Positions 31,301 through 43,478 of a stretch of DNA of 64,000 bases are shown here, piece by piece. Position 1 is the first letter of the stretch; each line of letters starts with the position of its first letter. The stretch is taken from positions 23,978,446 through 24,042,445 of the forward strand of contig CM043969.1 in the NCBI GenBank assembly GCA_014529385.2, read 5' to 3'. Source of the DNA: Adiantum capillus-veneris (Eukaryota; Streptophyta; Polypodiopsida; Polypodiales; Pteridaceae). Below the pieces are notes generated by a model. That model searched no databases. It was not told where the DNA came from and saw only the letters and a program-made list of their open reading frames with translations. A program made the translations under genes and the position numbers.

Positions 31301-32290
31301 CTAGTAATTTTGGGTGTTTTGCAACCCAAGTCTTTTCTTATTTATTTATTTTTTGATTTTTTGGTCCTTTTTTTCTGACCCAGCTATAGAATAGAACGTA
31401 TGATAGCTCAAAACGAGCGTCTCGGTTAGAGGGACATGCCGTGCTTTACAGACCTCCGTTTGGTCACTTTATGCCCTCGAAATCCCTAAAACCGTCAATT
31501 TCTAGTGGGGAACTAGGCCCAAATTAGAAAGTCTAAGGGTGCAAGTGGGAAGAGAAGGGAGGAGAGTGGAGGACTTGCCCCACATGCTCTCATTCCCTCT
31601 TGAGGGGGTAGGGTATATATATAAGAGTGAGTCTAGTATATATAATAAGACTAAGGACTGAGGCCTGGGCCTGGGCCTGAGCCTGGGCCTGGGCTTGGGC
31701 TTGGGCTTGGGCTTGAGGAAATGATCCCGATCCCGATCAAAATTTTAGTGTAGCCCCCCAGTCACTCACGCTTAAATATTTTTGGTTTTTTTTTAAAAAA
31801 AAATTTAATACTTGCCCCCCCACACACACTGTCACCTACCTACCCTTCCAGTCAACGACTCACAGCTCACAGACAGCTCACTACCTTATCTACTTACTAA
31901 CCGTGCTTCTAACCACTAACTAATCTATTAACTGCTTATTGACAGTGACCTAACTGTCCACCTACTTCCTCTCTCACTACCTTACTATGCAAAGAGTGTG
32001 TGCAGGCAAACCTTGACAGAAAACTGTGTGCAGACTGTGTGCAAGCAGAAATTACTAACTGCCTTCCTACTTATTCATTCACTACAAACAAGCTAACGAC
32101 TACTAAGTGTGCAAAGACTGTGTGTAAACAGAAAACACAACATTATGCAAAAATCACAGAACTTTCAGACAATACAGAAATTAACAACTTGCAGAAAAAC
32201 AACTCATTCCTCTTCCTCTTCCTCTTCTTTCCTACTACAAACAACTCATAGGAGAAGCACAAAGTGCCTCTTGGGCTTAGTGCAGGGCGA
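31301..32290 (-). other. OTA-2 leader (5' untranslated region)
   Basis: No gene. It contains a hexanucleotide run of GGGCCT/GGGCTT type (about 31663-31716), and a short hairpin (GCTCAAAACGAGC in plus orientation, 31406-31418) with counterparts in OTA-1 and OTA-3. The first part after the primer site is AC/T-rich. Confidence 0.7.
31406..31418 (-). promoter_or_regulatory. Conserved leader hairpin of the OTA family (OTA-2 copy)
   Basis: Minus strand GCTCGTTTTGAGC: 5-base stem with one G-T pair, 3-base loop. Counterparts GCTCGTTTCGAGC at 36650-36662, 49593-49605 and 49744-49756, all preceded by the conserved CCCTCTAA..GA segment. Possibly an RNA packaging or dimerisation signal (inference). Confidence 0.5.
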
Positions 32291-32308
32291 TTCCCGGCAG
32301 CGGCGCCA
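32291..32308 (-). other. OTA-2 primer-binding site
   Basis: Minus strand reads TGGCGCCGCTGCCGGGAA, four bases from the 5' LTR end. This is the tRNA-Asp-like site common in Athila/Tat-type plant elements. OTA-1 and OTA-3 have near-identical sites. Confidence 0.85.
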
Positions 32309-32312
32309 AAAA

Positions 32313-32548
32313 TGTGCGCTCCTTGCCGCACTGTCGAAGCAAGGGACTTGCCGTTACACCGTGTGCGAGCCATAGACGGCTCCAAGCACACAACTAGCTT
32401 AACCAGTAAGCTCAAAAGAGGGCAATGGTGTGTCACTCACCGATCTATGCTCCTGCCGTGGAGGATTCCTCGCCGCGAAGAAGAAGGAGACGCCGCTACG
32501 TCGTGCTCAACCGCTTCACCACCGTCGTGCCGCCGCAATGCTCGATCG

Positions 32549-32627
<79 letters not shown>

Positions 32628-32933
32628 ACACACAAGGAGGTGAAGAAGAAGAAGATGGAGATGGAGATGGAGCAAGAGCACTCTTCTATTGCACAAATCA
32701 GAGAATAAGTGAATTTTAGGTTTAGTTGGCTTTTATATGAGCTCACCCCATTCACACTTGGGCGCCCATGCTTAGCCAACTAATCCCTTGAATGTCGTTA
32801 GAGTGCGCCTCTCATCGGCGATCACTCTTACCCTTTTCCTATTGGTCCGACAAGCCCGGTACCTGACTCTACCGAATACATAATACACGTCCGTCGTAGG
32901 TGATGGGGTGTCCGTGAGCCGTGAGGGTTAACA
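32313..32933 (-). repeat. OTA-2 5' LTR (621 bp)
   Basis: In plus orientation TGTGCGCTCC to GGGTTAACA. Contains a composite (CT)n(CA)n microsatellite at 32551-32634 and a TATA box on the minus strand at about 32730-32737 (TATAAAAG). Confidence 0.93.
32730..32737 (-). promoter_or_regulatory. Likely TATA box of the OTA family LTR
   Basis: The minus strand reads CTCATATAAAAGCC. The same TATAAAAG lies in the other LTRs (48568-48575 in OTA-3) at about 220 bases from the LTR start and just upstream of the microsatellite, so transcription would begin within the LTR shortly after it. Confidence 0.6.
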
Positions 32934-32938
32934 TTGGC

Positions 32939-33354
32939 TAAGCATGGGTGCCCAAGTGTGAATGGGGCGAGCTCATATAAAAGTCAACTAAACCTAAAAT
33001 TCACTCATTCTCTCATTTGTGCAATTGAAGAGTGCTCTTTCTCCATCTCCATCTTCTTCTTCTTCATCTCCTTGTGTGTGTGTGTGTGTGTGTGTGTATG
33101 CGTGAGAGAGAGAGAGAGAGTGTGTGCGATCGAGCATTGCGGCGGCACGACGGCGGCGAGGCGGTTGAGCGCGGCGTAGCGGCGTCTCCCTCTTCTTCGC
33201 GGCGAGGAATCCTCCACGAAGCAAGCGTAGAGTGGTGAGTGGCACACCATCGTCATCTTGAGCTTACTAGTTTAAGCTTGTTGTGTGCATGGAGCCATTT
33301 GTGGCTCGCACACGGTGTATCGGCAAGTTCCTTGCATTGACACGTGCGACATAC
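32939..33354 (+). repeat. OTA-1 5' LTR, piece 2 of 3
   Basis: Resumes exactly where 19015 stopped (TAAGCATGGG) and matches 43287-43713 of the 3' LTR, with a (TG)n(AG)n microsatellite at 33073-33126. It is cut at 33354 by the next insertion; ATAC at 33351-33354 is the duplicated target. Confidence 0.92.
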
Positions 33355-36028
33355 TGAAGCGGTCCGGGGCGGGCAACAAGAAGAGCAACCTCTAGACACC
33401 CTTCAAGGCTCCCGTGCTGCTCAATGGGGCTGGGGCACAACACAACCCAAACCAAAACAACAAACCCACAGCCAAATCCCAACTACACAAGGGGCACCAC
33501 CTAGTTTAAGATCGAACTAGGATGCAAAAGAGGAGAATCGTTAGAGCAACCCACAAACAAGCAAGGAATTTACACTAACCCTAACACCAATGGAACACTC
33601 TCACACACTAAAACACGAGAGAGAGAGAGAGAGAGAGAGAGATGGTGCTCGGGCTGCTTTGAAGTGTATCGTTAATGATCAAGCAAACATAAATATATAT
33701 ATGTAAGAAAGAGAGAGAAGGGGGAAGGGGGTGCTTGTTGCACTAATGCCTTCTTACAAATCTGTCATGACCAATCAAAGTGAGATTAGTATTTGTTCAA
33801 CATAGCCTTAGTAAATTACACCACAACACATCACAAGAAAAAAGCCACCCCAATCACTGTCTTAAGGCCAAGGGAGTCCTCTCCACCTTGTCGCCCTCTT
33901 ACAGCATGTGGGATTTATGGCTAAATTGATAACAATACCCGGAGACAAGCTATCAAGAACTTAAATAAAACACCAAGACACTTACACATCATTATTGTCC
34001 ATGACTTCACGTTGGAAGGGAGACAAGGTATCCATGCTTAGTCCAAATTCACCCTCCTTGATTCAGCAAATGTTGAGCTTACACTAGTAGGAGAAATGAT
34101 AGATTTCCTATCCTCAATTTAATGATCACTCTCTCTTACAATGGCATAGAGTTCCCTTGCTAATCACCCCTAATACAACACATACATATGCCTAATGCCA
34201 ATGAGATTCCACTCAAGAGCTCCTTCTCAAGAGGTTGAGCTTGGCTTCTCGAGCTATAGCATAGTGCTCTTTCTTCTCCCCCCCTTTTGTGCTAGCTACA
34301 CCCTCCTTTTATAGCAATTTTGAAGGCTAGGGTTACTCCTCTAACCATGGTTGGGATAGATTTTCAGCAATTTACCTAATTTCTTTTGCTTGGAATTATC
34401 AAGAAGTTGGTGGGGAAAGAGAGAGGAGAGAAATGGAGGTGATAGGACTTTTCATAGTGGGTTAGTGTTAGTAGAGTTAGTATTAATTTACAAATGGAAT
34501 TGGATATTTACAATGGGAGTATCCATGTAGGATACAAATAAGGAAGAAAAACTCTTAAAGAGGTAAGAAAAGGTGGATTTCTTACAAGGTTGATGCTCCA
34601 AGTGTCTTGAGTGGGCCAATTTTGACGCTTGTTGACGGTCCACTAGCTTTGACGGTACATTTTTTCTCCATTCTTGATCTTCCTTGAGAGACAAGGTAAT
34701 TGAAGCTGAGTAATCAACCACCATGATGTTGTCTTTTAAAAGAAGAGGCTGAATTTTGTGGTTTTTTTGATAGATATGGGTAATTTGGAGGACGAAAAAT
34801 GAGACTAGGTGGTCAATTTTGGAATGGAATTGTGTGTGGGAGGTATGAGTTCACCATGGTTTCTCTTATTCTTCAAGGTTGAGGAGAAGGTGAGTAGGGT
34901 GCAGAGAGGAGTGGTAAGAGAGGTGGGGATGATGAGTGGAGAAGTGTGTGTGAAAGAGGAAAATGATAAAGTGGAAGAGAGAGTGTGGCTGCATAGCATG
35001 GGAAAACTGGGGTCCACTAATAAAATCATAGCTCACAGCTCGTAGCTCAAAAAAATATGAAAAAATTTGAGGCAAAAGTTCAACCCACGAGCTACAACTT
35101 TTGTTTGTATCACCTTTTCAAATTCGGAGAGCAAGTGAACTTTAAAAATTTAGCAAAACCGACTGTTTTTTTCCCCTACACAAAGTCCTTGTGGGGTCCT
35201 TCTTTGGATGATTCTTTTGAATACCTCCAAGAGTGGGCCCTCCATAGTGCATGTATGCATGCCACCTACCCTTGACCTTATTTGGTAAGTCTATAATTGA
35301 AGATATTGTTGAGATCATGATATAAGTGAATAGTACAACTAAGAAAATCAAATATTGAGGGGTCTAAAAAATATGTACATGTCAAATATAAATAATATAA
35401 GTGGAAAAAATATAAAGGGGTCAAAAGAAATCTCTCTCATTATGAGGCTACCATAAAAAGATAAATATTTTTGGTGTTCTAATTTTTTAAGAAAAAAACA
35501 AAATAGATGTAGGAAGGGAAAAATCACAATAGTGAAAAAATATACACATAAATAAAACTAGTTTTTTTGGATTTTTGTTGGGGTGGAGTTACACCAAATA
35601 TAAGAGAAGCTTACATGAAAATATTTCTATATGGAAAAAAGAGTATGAAAAATGATAAGAAAAATTGTGGTAATGGTGAGGCAATGTACAGAGCATAAAT
35701 AACACACACCTAGGTAGAAATATTTAAATAAATACCAAAATAATTATGAAAAAATATTTTATTTAGGCCCTATATACAAAGAAATATTTACATACGCATG
35801 GGCCATAATATACTTATATTCTTTATTTTTTTTATTTTTTTGGCTCAACTAGCCCAATGCCTAGCTAATTGAGGGTTTTTTATTTCAGTAAGGAGATATG
35901 GGAAAAGTCCCCTAACTCACACGCACCTATATACAGTGAAAGGGTGAGGGTAACCACAGTGTTTGAGTGATTTGATAGGGTGAGATAACTCACTATGGCA
36001 ATTACAGAGAGCCGAAAAACGGCTATCA
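33355..36028 (-). mobile_element. Probable solo LTR (2,674 bp) inserted in the OTA-1 LTR
   Basis: Begins TG and ends CA, flanked by ATAC on both sides (33351-33354 and 36029-36032); removing it with one ATAC restores the LTR end (CGACATACGCGCACA). It has no open frame with a recognisable motif. A minus-strand TATA-like sequence (GCTATAAAAGGAGGG, about 34300-34320) suggests an LTR read on the minus strand. It has an (AG)n run at 33607-33642. It could instead be a short non-autonomous element; no internal primer site or second terminal repeat was found. Confidence 0.6.
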
Positions 36029-36032
36029 ATAC

Positions 36033-36039
36033 GCGCACA
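36033..36039 (+). repeat. OTA-1 5' LTR, piece 3 of 3
   Basis: GCGCACA, the last bases of the LTR, directly before the primer-binding site. Confidence 0.85.
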
Positions 36040-36043
36040 TTTT

Positions 36044-36061
36044 TGGCGCCGCTGCTGGGGA
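36044..36061 (+). other. OTA-1 primer-binding site
   Basis: TGGCGCCGCTGCTGGGGA, tRNA-Asp-like, four bases beyond the LTR end. Confidence 0.85.
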
Positions 36062-36802
36062 ATGCCATACACTAAGCTTGAATGGCACTCTATGCTTCTT
36101 TTGTGGTGTAATTTCAATTGTAGGAAAGGTAAGGAAGGAGGGTGTGTGTGTTGAGAAGAGGGATTTGGTGTTATACTGTGTGTCTTTTTTGTTAATGGAA
36201 TTTTCAAAGGTACTGTGTTTATTCTCTGTGTATTAAGGTTGTTAGTTTACTTTGTTAATGGAGTTTTCAAAGGTACTGTGTTTACTAATGTTGTTAGTTT
36301 TCTATGTACAGTAAGTAGGAAGTAGATATGTGAGAGTTAATAGAGTGTGTTAGTGTGTAACAGTAGGTGTATTAGTTAAGAGTAGGTAGATACAGTGTGT
36401 GTGTATTCTCGCCCAGGCTGCGGCGACCTTATCTTTAAAATAAAAAATAAAAAATAAAATGTAGGATCGGGATCGGGAATATCTCCCACACCCAAGCACA
36501 AGCTCACGTTCAGGCCTAGGCCTGAGTCGCCTTTTAAAATTATGAATTTTAGCTTCACACGTAGCTAAAAATTGATTTTTTTAGGACAACAGAACTTCAG
36601 ATGCTCGAAAATTATGTTGTAAAGCACACGGCGACCCTCTAAGTGATACGCTCGTTTCGAGCTATCACACACTTTAATCAAAAAAATCAAACATTAAAAA
36701 ACATTAAAAACGTAAAAAACACAAGTGAAAACGGACGCTTAAAAAAGGTAAGCGGTTAACCTTCGAGGTTATTCGTCGACGGTTGTAGGGTGCCAAAGGC
36801 AC
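36062..36802 (+). other. OTA-1 leader
   Basis: No gene. It includes the conserved hairpin GCTCGTTTCGAGC at 36650-36662, preceded by GTAAAGCACACGGCGACCC as in OTA-3. Confidence 0.7.
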
Positions 36803-39269
36803 ATGCATCTGTGCTCTGGTCGTGTGCTAGAGACGGAGCAACTAGAGAGAATTTCGACTTACGCGAGTTCTCAATATCCACCTACTTTAGGTTCCGAGCC
36901 CTCGGCGAGGACCCAAGGTAGTACAAACCAAGACCCGAACATAGCGGCTAGTGACTCTTCCTCTGACTACGACGTCATGGAGGGTTTCCCAATGCCTAAT
37001 CCCGATAGCTCAAGCCAAGACATGCATGCCAAGGGCCCACGGTCCGGGCCGAGCGTGCTTAGCCGCCTGAAGAAAACCTTTAGTAGAGCCACTCGCTCCG
37101 AACATGGAGCTAATGATGTAAATGAGGGGGGTGGGGAAGTAAATTCTCCATTCGTGACCAACGTAGACCCTATACCGTTAGAGAATGTGCACGTGAATAC
37201 TTCATTCACTGCACCTCCCGACTCTTCAGAGTTATTTCCCTCCGAGGTCATATTACCCGATGGTAGAAGCCTTGCCGAAGTGCAAGAGGTTGAGCGATAT
37301 ATCCTTGCAGCGAGGGAAAAGGAAGGCGAGAGATTACGTAAGGCCCATCAATGAAGAGAGTTAAAAGCGAAAGCCTCTATGTCAATATCCTTACTAAGAG
37401 AGCAATCGAGTGCTCCTGACTTAGCAACCGCTAAGAGACAACCCCTAGAAAGCAACATTGCATCTAGCTCAAGGGACACCCTTAGCACCTCAATCCTAGA
37501 TGGAGTATTCCTAAATGAGAAGTGGGAGTACGACTACAAACGGAAACTATGACCGACCTATACACAGGTCACACCTATCACGTGGGTTGGTTAGATGTCC
37601 TACAATCCACAATGGGCTCTACTAGTGTGGAGGATCAACAACAAAGAGTTTGTGAGGTCATCCATAGGGTCATTGAGTTAGAGAGACAGAACAAGTGGAT
37701 CAACATGCCTTCAACGGATCTCATGAGATTCTTGGATACAGGGAAGGCTAAACAACCTAGGTAAGTCCGATGGATCCCCCATACGTTGTTTCGCCAGGGG
37801 TCTCAGTGCAATCTGAGCCCACAAGTGATAGCTTTACCTTTCTAAGTCTCGCTCATCTTTCCCTTGATGACACCACGGATACCATGCCTACCCCAATGAT
37901 GGGCATGCCAAGAAACACACCATGGACCTCATTTGTTAGTAAAGCAACACTACATTGTAGCTCAATGCCTGCAATAGTACCTACAAGTGCGTACCAATCG
38001 TATGCACCTATGGGTCCACGTACTCATGTAGTCCCTACCCCTCCCATTGTTTCAACTACCTATACTCCACAACCACAATACACAAGTTCTTATTTCCATG
38101 GGACTATACCGGCTAGCATTAGCATGTCACATCCGAAGTCTGCTATGCCTAGGGCCACTCATATGAACTATGGACCACCACATGGCACAACAACGTACCC
38201 AACGTGGAACCCAAGGGCTTCCTATGCGCCAAGCCCAATGCCAATACCTACTCCACATGTAGTCTCTGGAGCGCCTTCACCCACGGTGCTTGCTCACTTA
38301 GGTGACTTGGCAACATTTGCTCAAGCTATTGGTCGGTCTATTGCTGAGAATATGCGTAACACGCCTGATAGAGAGCCTAGAAGTAAGGCAGTACAAATAG
38401 CCAAGCTCACACAAAAATTTAGTGGAGACGGGGATGTGAGAAAGCATATCGAAGTGTTTGAACAAATATGTGATTCTCTAGGAGAACACAATGACCTACA
38501 TAAGAGCAATGCTTTAAGCCTAACCTTAAGTGGAAAGGCTGGGGATTGGTATAGAACCCTAAGGGTGGAAGAAAAAACGATTTACCCTACTCTTAGGAGA
38601 CTGTTCTTAAAAGAATACATACGAGAGGGAGTGCTTTGGGGTGTAGCCTCTCAGCTCTAGAAATCCCAACGAGAGGAAGGAGGGTCGGTGAGAGACTTTA
38701 TAAGTCGCTTGAAGCATTTGAATTTCGTTGTAATCCAAATGAGCGCTTCAACAATAATCAATTGCATGATAGATTCATTAGGGGATTACGACATGAGGAT
38801 TTATTGTTTGGAAGGCTGTGAGGAAGATATAGATCGTAATATTGCCTATGGGATGGATGTACTTGAAGAAAGTCCACGATACTACATGGAGGACTATTGG
38901 GGACAAGTCAAACCTGTATATCAAGTAGCTGCTCTTGCGGCAAGAGTCCAAAGTATCAATTATTCTGCTAAGAGACCACCTCTTCAATGCTATGAGTGTG
39001 GAGGTCCACATCGTGTAGCCGAGTGTCCTATTAGGCTACAAAAGAATGCCACACTAATGCAAACCAATCAAGCGAGCACGTCTACAATGCCAATACTCAT
39101 GTGTAATCGATGTGGCATAGATCATTTGATTGCCCAATGTACGAATAATCCAAATGCACCGAAGATCACGCCATTAAACTTGATTGAAGTTACCAAGGAG
39201 TCATCACCAAGTACACCCGTGGTACTAGTAAACGTACTCACACGATCGATGCTCCAAAAACAAAACTAA
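36803..39269 (+). pseudogene. OTA-1 gag, interrupted and internally deleted
   Basis: N-terminal part 36803-37354 (LCSGRVLETEQLERIS, SRLKKTFSRATRSEHG, DGRSLAEVQEVERYILAARE), then 37355-37764 with stops and shifts, then 37770-38660 (proline-rich region and capsid core AKLTQKFSGDGDVRKHIEVF, GKAGDWYRTLRVEE). A TAG follows at about 38658. At about 38805 the sequence jumps from RFIRGLRHE to the 'CLEG.EEDID' segment, deleting about 600 bases relative to OTA-3, including the first two zinc knuckles. The knuckles CYECGGPHRVAEC and CNRCGIDHLIAQC remain. Dead copy. Confidence 0.88.
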
Positions 39270-40712
39270 ATTCTTGAGGAAAGAGACACGGCATCAATTG
39301 CCCAATCTCTAAAAAAGAAGAAAACACGAAGAAAGAGATCGCAAAAAGCAGTGAAGTCAGACCGCAGTTCAAAGACCAACATAGGGACTAGTGACGACCC
39401 CGTATATATGAATGATGCTGAAGAGGATTCTGATTCACGAGAAACCATGGAGACCAAAACGACCACTAAGATAGAAATCAACAAGGAAGATCTTCATGAG
39501 CCACAATGGCCAGGATCCAAAAAGAAGATAGAAACTTATCCAAACCCTACAAAGGAGATTGAGCGAGTCAAGCAATTAAGGAGCTTGGCAGAAGATACCC
39601 AAAGGGATCTAGAACCAGAACCTAGGCAGATCCAGATTACAGACACCGTGTTCCCTATGCAGCAACAACCTCTCCAAGTCCATAGACCCTTAGCCATACC
39701 TAGTGTCATCCAAGAAGAAAGTGACTTAAAGTCATGGGAAAGTGGGCGTACTCAGTTCTTGATGGAATAAATGTTTACAGAGGGACTACCTGATTCTATC
39801 GAAGAAATGGAGATCCAATCTTTCCCACGTCAAGGGACTGAAGTCCAAAAGGTGCCGTTAAACATTGCCAAATTGATGGATTTCATGTCTTCAGAAGTTA
39901 GAACCACCATCATGTCCAAACTATATAAAGACCCTGAGCTAGTCTCAGCTCTTCGAGCCTTCCTCAATGGAGAACTAATGTTTGGGCTACCACAATTTGC
40001 ACAGATGGATGGAGCTGGGGAAATGCCAATAGAGGAGGAACACTTAGATCCACAACCCAACCTAGATGAGAACCTTGTTATAGAAATACATGTTAACAAG
40101 TTGGGACAATACTTTGAGGGTGATGAATCCAATGCAACCATACCAATCACTACTAAGGAATTAACTGTGAAGGGAATCCTTGATGGTGGCGCTGGGGTTA
40201 GCATTGTGACTAAAAATTACTGGGAAACTATGGGAAGACCTCACCTTGCGACCACAACCATTGTAGTGAAGATGGCCAATGGGTCTATTGTTAAACCTAT
40301 TGGGATGCTAGAAGATCTCAAGATCAAGGTCTCTGGACATAAAATAAGAGTTACCTTCATTGTTATGGATTTCTCCAAACACACTATGGCATCGGAGATG
40401 ATCTTAGGACGTCCCTTCATGAGGGAAGCAAAAATGATGCATGACTGGTCTAAAAACCATATCTACTTGCAGTTCCAAGATTCTGTCATTCGAGTGGATC
40501 TTGTAATTGGTCAAGCACATCCTCTAGGAAACAGGTTTATAATTGATCATAGATCTGACACCACAGTTCACTCAGCCCCATTGCAGTATTGTTACACGTG
40601 TAAAGCGGACACTGATGTTGGGAAAGATTCTCCTTATATGGATGTACTACCTGGGATGACTGAGTCGGACAATGTGGATCGGGTCCACCTAGCAGCAACC
40701 ATAGACACTTAG
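39270..40712 (+). pseudogene. OTA-1 gag C-terminus and first protease (PR1)
   Basis: Lysine-rich then acidic linker (39351-39770), one TAA at about 39768, then the conserved VPLNIAKLMDFMSSEVRTT block and PR1 (ILDGGAGVSIVTKN, FIVMDFSKHTMASEMILGRP), 39771-40712, ending at a TAG where relatives have Trp. The protease motif is DGGA as in OTA-2 and OTA-3. No RT follows: the sequence passes directly to the tail. Confidence 0.88.
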
Positions 40713-41473
40713 GGAAATAGGGGGACAACATGGGTAACACCTTAGGGGGATGAAATGCCCGTACCTTTAAATATGCTAGAAGCACTGCATATAGCTTCTG
40801 ACAAGACTCATCCTAATATAACAAAGAAAACACACAAGTGGGTCCCTAAAGCTTCTTTAGCGACCATAGCTAGTACCAAAAAACAGAAGCCTTGTAAGAA
40901 ACGTCAACTCGCTTTAAGAAATGTAAGGAAACATGGCGGTGGATTCCTAAACGACTATTGGAAGCCCAAGGCTACTATAAAGGAAATAATCAAATCTGGG
41001 TGCCAAAACGTAAATTGTGCTCTTACTTGTCACTTGACCCATGTGAGCCCAATCCCAATAGCTCCAAAATGAATTAAAGATTGAGAAAAGAAAAAATCAC
41101 AGAATACTACACACCCGCTCCAGAGCTAGTTTGGGTACCGAAGAAAGAACGATTTGTTCCACCTAGCTGAGAAAGGGGGGAGTCCCATGAAGCTTCTAGC
41201 TCCTCATGTAATGCATCCATAGAGGTAAAAGCTTCTCCACAGCCTCCATCTACAATAGTGGACCTCCATAAAGTTACAAAGGAATCCACACCTCCCAGTG
41301 TTCAAGAATCACCTGATGAACCACTTCAAGTTCGATCCTGGGAGAATACCTTACCACCCTTGCAACTCGACGAGGCACCTAAGGTAATAGAAAAGTACTG
41401 CCAAAAATCCCCACCTATTACCAACTAGAACAATTGGTTTCAAAGGGTGACGAGCACATTTCAAACGATATGA
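40713..41473 (+). pseudogene. OTA-1 tail with W-[VI]-P-K motifs
   Basis: Through frame changes one reads KTHKWVPKASL, ETWRWIPKRLLEAQGYYKG, QIWVPKRKLC and ELVWVPKKER, then the LQVRSWENTLPPLQLDE and NNWFQRVTSTFQT end at 41473. It joins PR1 to the tail at the same point as OTA-3, which is evidence for a common deleted ancestor. Confidence 0.8.
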
Positions 41474-43124
41474 TCTACCCAAGGAAGGGGGGAGTGTTTG
41501 CTGACAGTCATCATTCACTCATTCCCCTCTCAACCTTCCTCCATGACCTCTCAATCTCCCAATCTTAGGGAATGTATATATAAAGGCTTATACTCACAAA
41601 AAACAAAAATAATAAAGAGCAAGAGCGATTAGCAAAGGAGTATGCACAATAAAAGTCAAAACATTGACCAGACCGACACGTTCGCATTCGATACACTGAA
41701 ACAGAAACCTATGTCATAAACACCTTTGATCCTCATCACTCGAGTCATGGAGGGTAGGTAGAATTAGTACGATAGGAGTGTTTTCGTTTTAGAGTTGAGT
41801 GATTAGCAAAGTTCTTTCTTCCCACTGATGTACCTCCTAGAGGTATTCTTTGTGTTTCCTTGTGTGTACAGGAACGTGTTGCTGTGGCTAGGATTTGGAC
41901 CTTCATAGAATCTTTCTCTCATCTACTTTTCAAATCAAGTGCAATTATCAACGCAAACAGGTGTTTCTTGTCCATTAGCATTGCCCCTTTTTTTTGCATC
42001 CATGTTTGTCTGCTTTGATTGGGATTGGTAGCATAATATTCAGCGCATTTGCTTAGTACCAAACATTAAATTCAATGTAATTTTTTGTCATAATCACTTG
42101 TCTAGATTTAAAAATCAAGCAGTCCGACTAAGCTAGTTTGACCAAGCTAGGTGTTAGAGATCTTCTCTTAATACCATGGGGGATGCCTTCCTAATAATCA
42201 ATGGTTACTTAAGTTCTTAATCCGATTTAGGCAGCATTGTGTGAAATGTACTAGGGCTTTCTAGTGGGCTTAGTCCCTATTGACCTTTAGCTTAAGTATT
42301 ATAAAGGAAGTTTACTAGTGTGATGAGCCTTGGGAGGTGTAACAGTGTTATATGACCCCCCAAAGTTACAAAATTAAAATGCTGAAAACGAACAAAAAAA
42401 ATTTTTACAAAAATAAAAGTGCCACAATGTAAAATCTTAAGCTGGAAGAGAAATCTCAGCTTGATTTGGTACTTCACTCACATGTATCGCCTATGCTACT
42501 AGAGCCCTAGAGGTTCCCAGTGTGGGCGCTTTTCCTTGAATAGCAAAACACCCAAGGCATACAAAATAAGCACACACATCAAAATTGAATCACTGTGAAA
42601 AGACTTTGAGGGATCAAAGAAAAAGTAATCAGTTAGGCGATGATTTCATGAGAAATTCCTTTTATCGTAGCTTAACTACAAGGTCTTCTAGGTATAGCCT
42701 CTAGTCAACCCTCGAACATGAAATACTTGGCTCTCACGATTAAACAACTTAATTGACCAGAGAAAATTAAGAAGCTTACCCATGGTATTAATAGTCGATC
42801 TCTAGTGCCTTTCGACCGTTAAATTGGTGACCCCAGACTTGTTTAATTTTTACCTTTACAACTGTTTATGCGTTTGATCATATTGCAATTTAATGTTTAT
42901 TGCTGACAAATGGTTTAGAATTATGCTACCAATCAATTTTGTCTGCCTAAAATCCCATATGCTTTTTAATTGTATATGAGAATGCAATTACTGTGCCAAT
43001 GTTGTTTGATTTTGTAGTGATTGAAGAAGGCTAAGAACATTCATCTCAAAGGCTCTTCCACCTCGACGAACGTGCTGCAACTCAATAGCTTCCGAGGAAG
43101 GAATCTACATTAGGAAGGGGGGCA
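41474..43124 (+). other. OTA-1 3' noncoding region and polypurine tract
   Basis: No gene. Homologous to 55317-56958 of OTA-3 over its length. Ends in AGGAAGGGGGGCA (43112-43124). Confidence 0.75.
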
Positions 43125-43441
43125 TGTTAACCCTCACGGTCACGGACACCCTATCACCTACGACGGACATTGTATTATTTACTTGGTAGAGTCAGGTACC
43201 GGGTTTGTCGGTCCAATAGGAAAAGGGTAAGAGTGATCGCCGATGAGAGGCGCACTCTAACTAGAACATTCAAGGGATTAGTTGGCTAAGCATGGGCGCC
43301 CAAGTGTGAATGAGGCGAGCTCATATAAAAGTCAACTAAACCTAAAATTCACTCATTCTCTGATTTGTGCAATTGAAGAGTGCTCTTGCTCCATCTCCAT
43401 CTTCTTCTTCTTCATCTCCTTGTGTGTGTGTGTGTGTATGC

Positions 43442-43478
<37 letters not shown>

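Larger units (their letters stand above)
19016..32933 (-). mobile_element. OTA-2: 13.9 kb, near-complete autonomous-type Ty3/gypsy element, minus strand
   Basis: Flanked by a perfect TTGGC duplication (19011-19015 and 32934-32938) and inserted in the 5' LTR of OTA-1, a member of its own family. On the minus strand: 5' LTR 32933-32313, primer-binding site, ~1 kb leader, gag, PR1, RT, RNase H, integrase, PR2, tail, extra ORF, long 3' region, purine tract, 3' LTR 19619-19016. There is no chromodomain and no second (archaeal-type) RNase H visible. RT and integrase wording (LNPFKCQF, LTSALWAYRTAYK) and a tRNA-Asp-like primer site point to the non-chromovirus (Athila/Tat-related) branch; that placement is an inference. 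In-frame stops make this copy inactive. Confidence 0.93.

Noticed and set aside
32425-32719. Open frames rich in Ser-Leu or Thr-His repeats in the LTRs
   Set aside because: They are translations of the (CT)n(CA)n microsatellite and recur in every LTR on both strands; no evidence of a gene.
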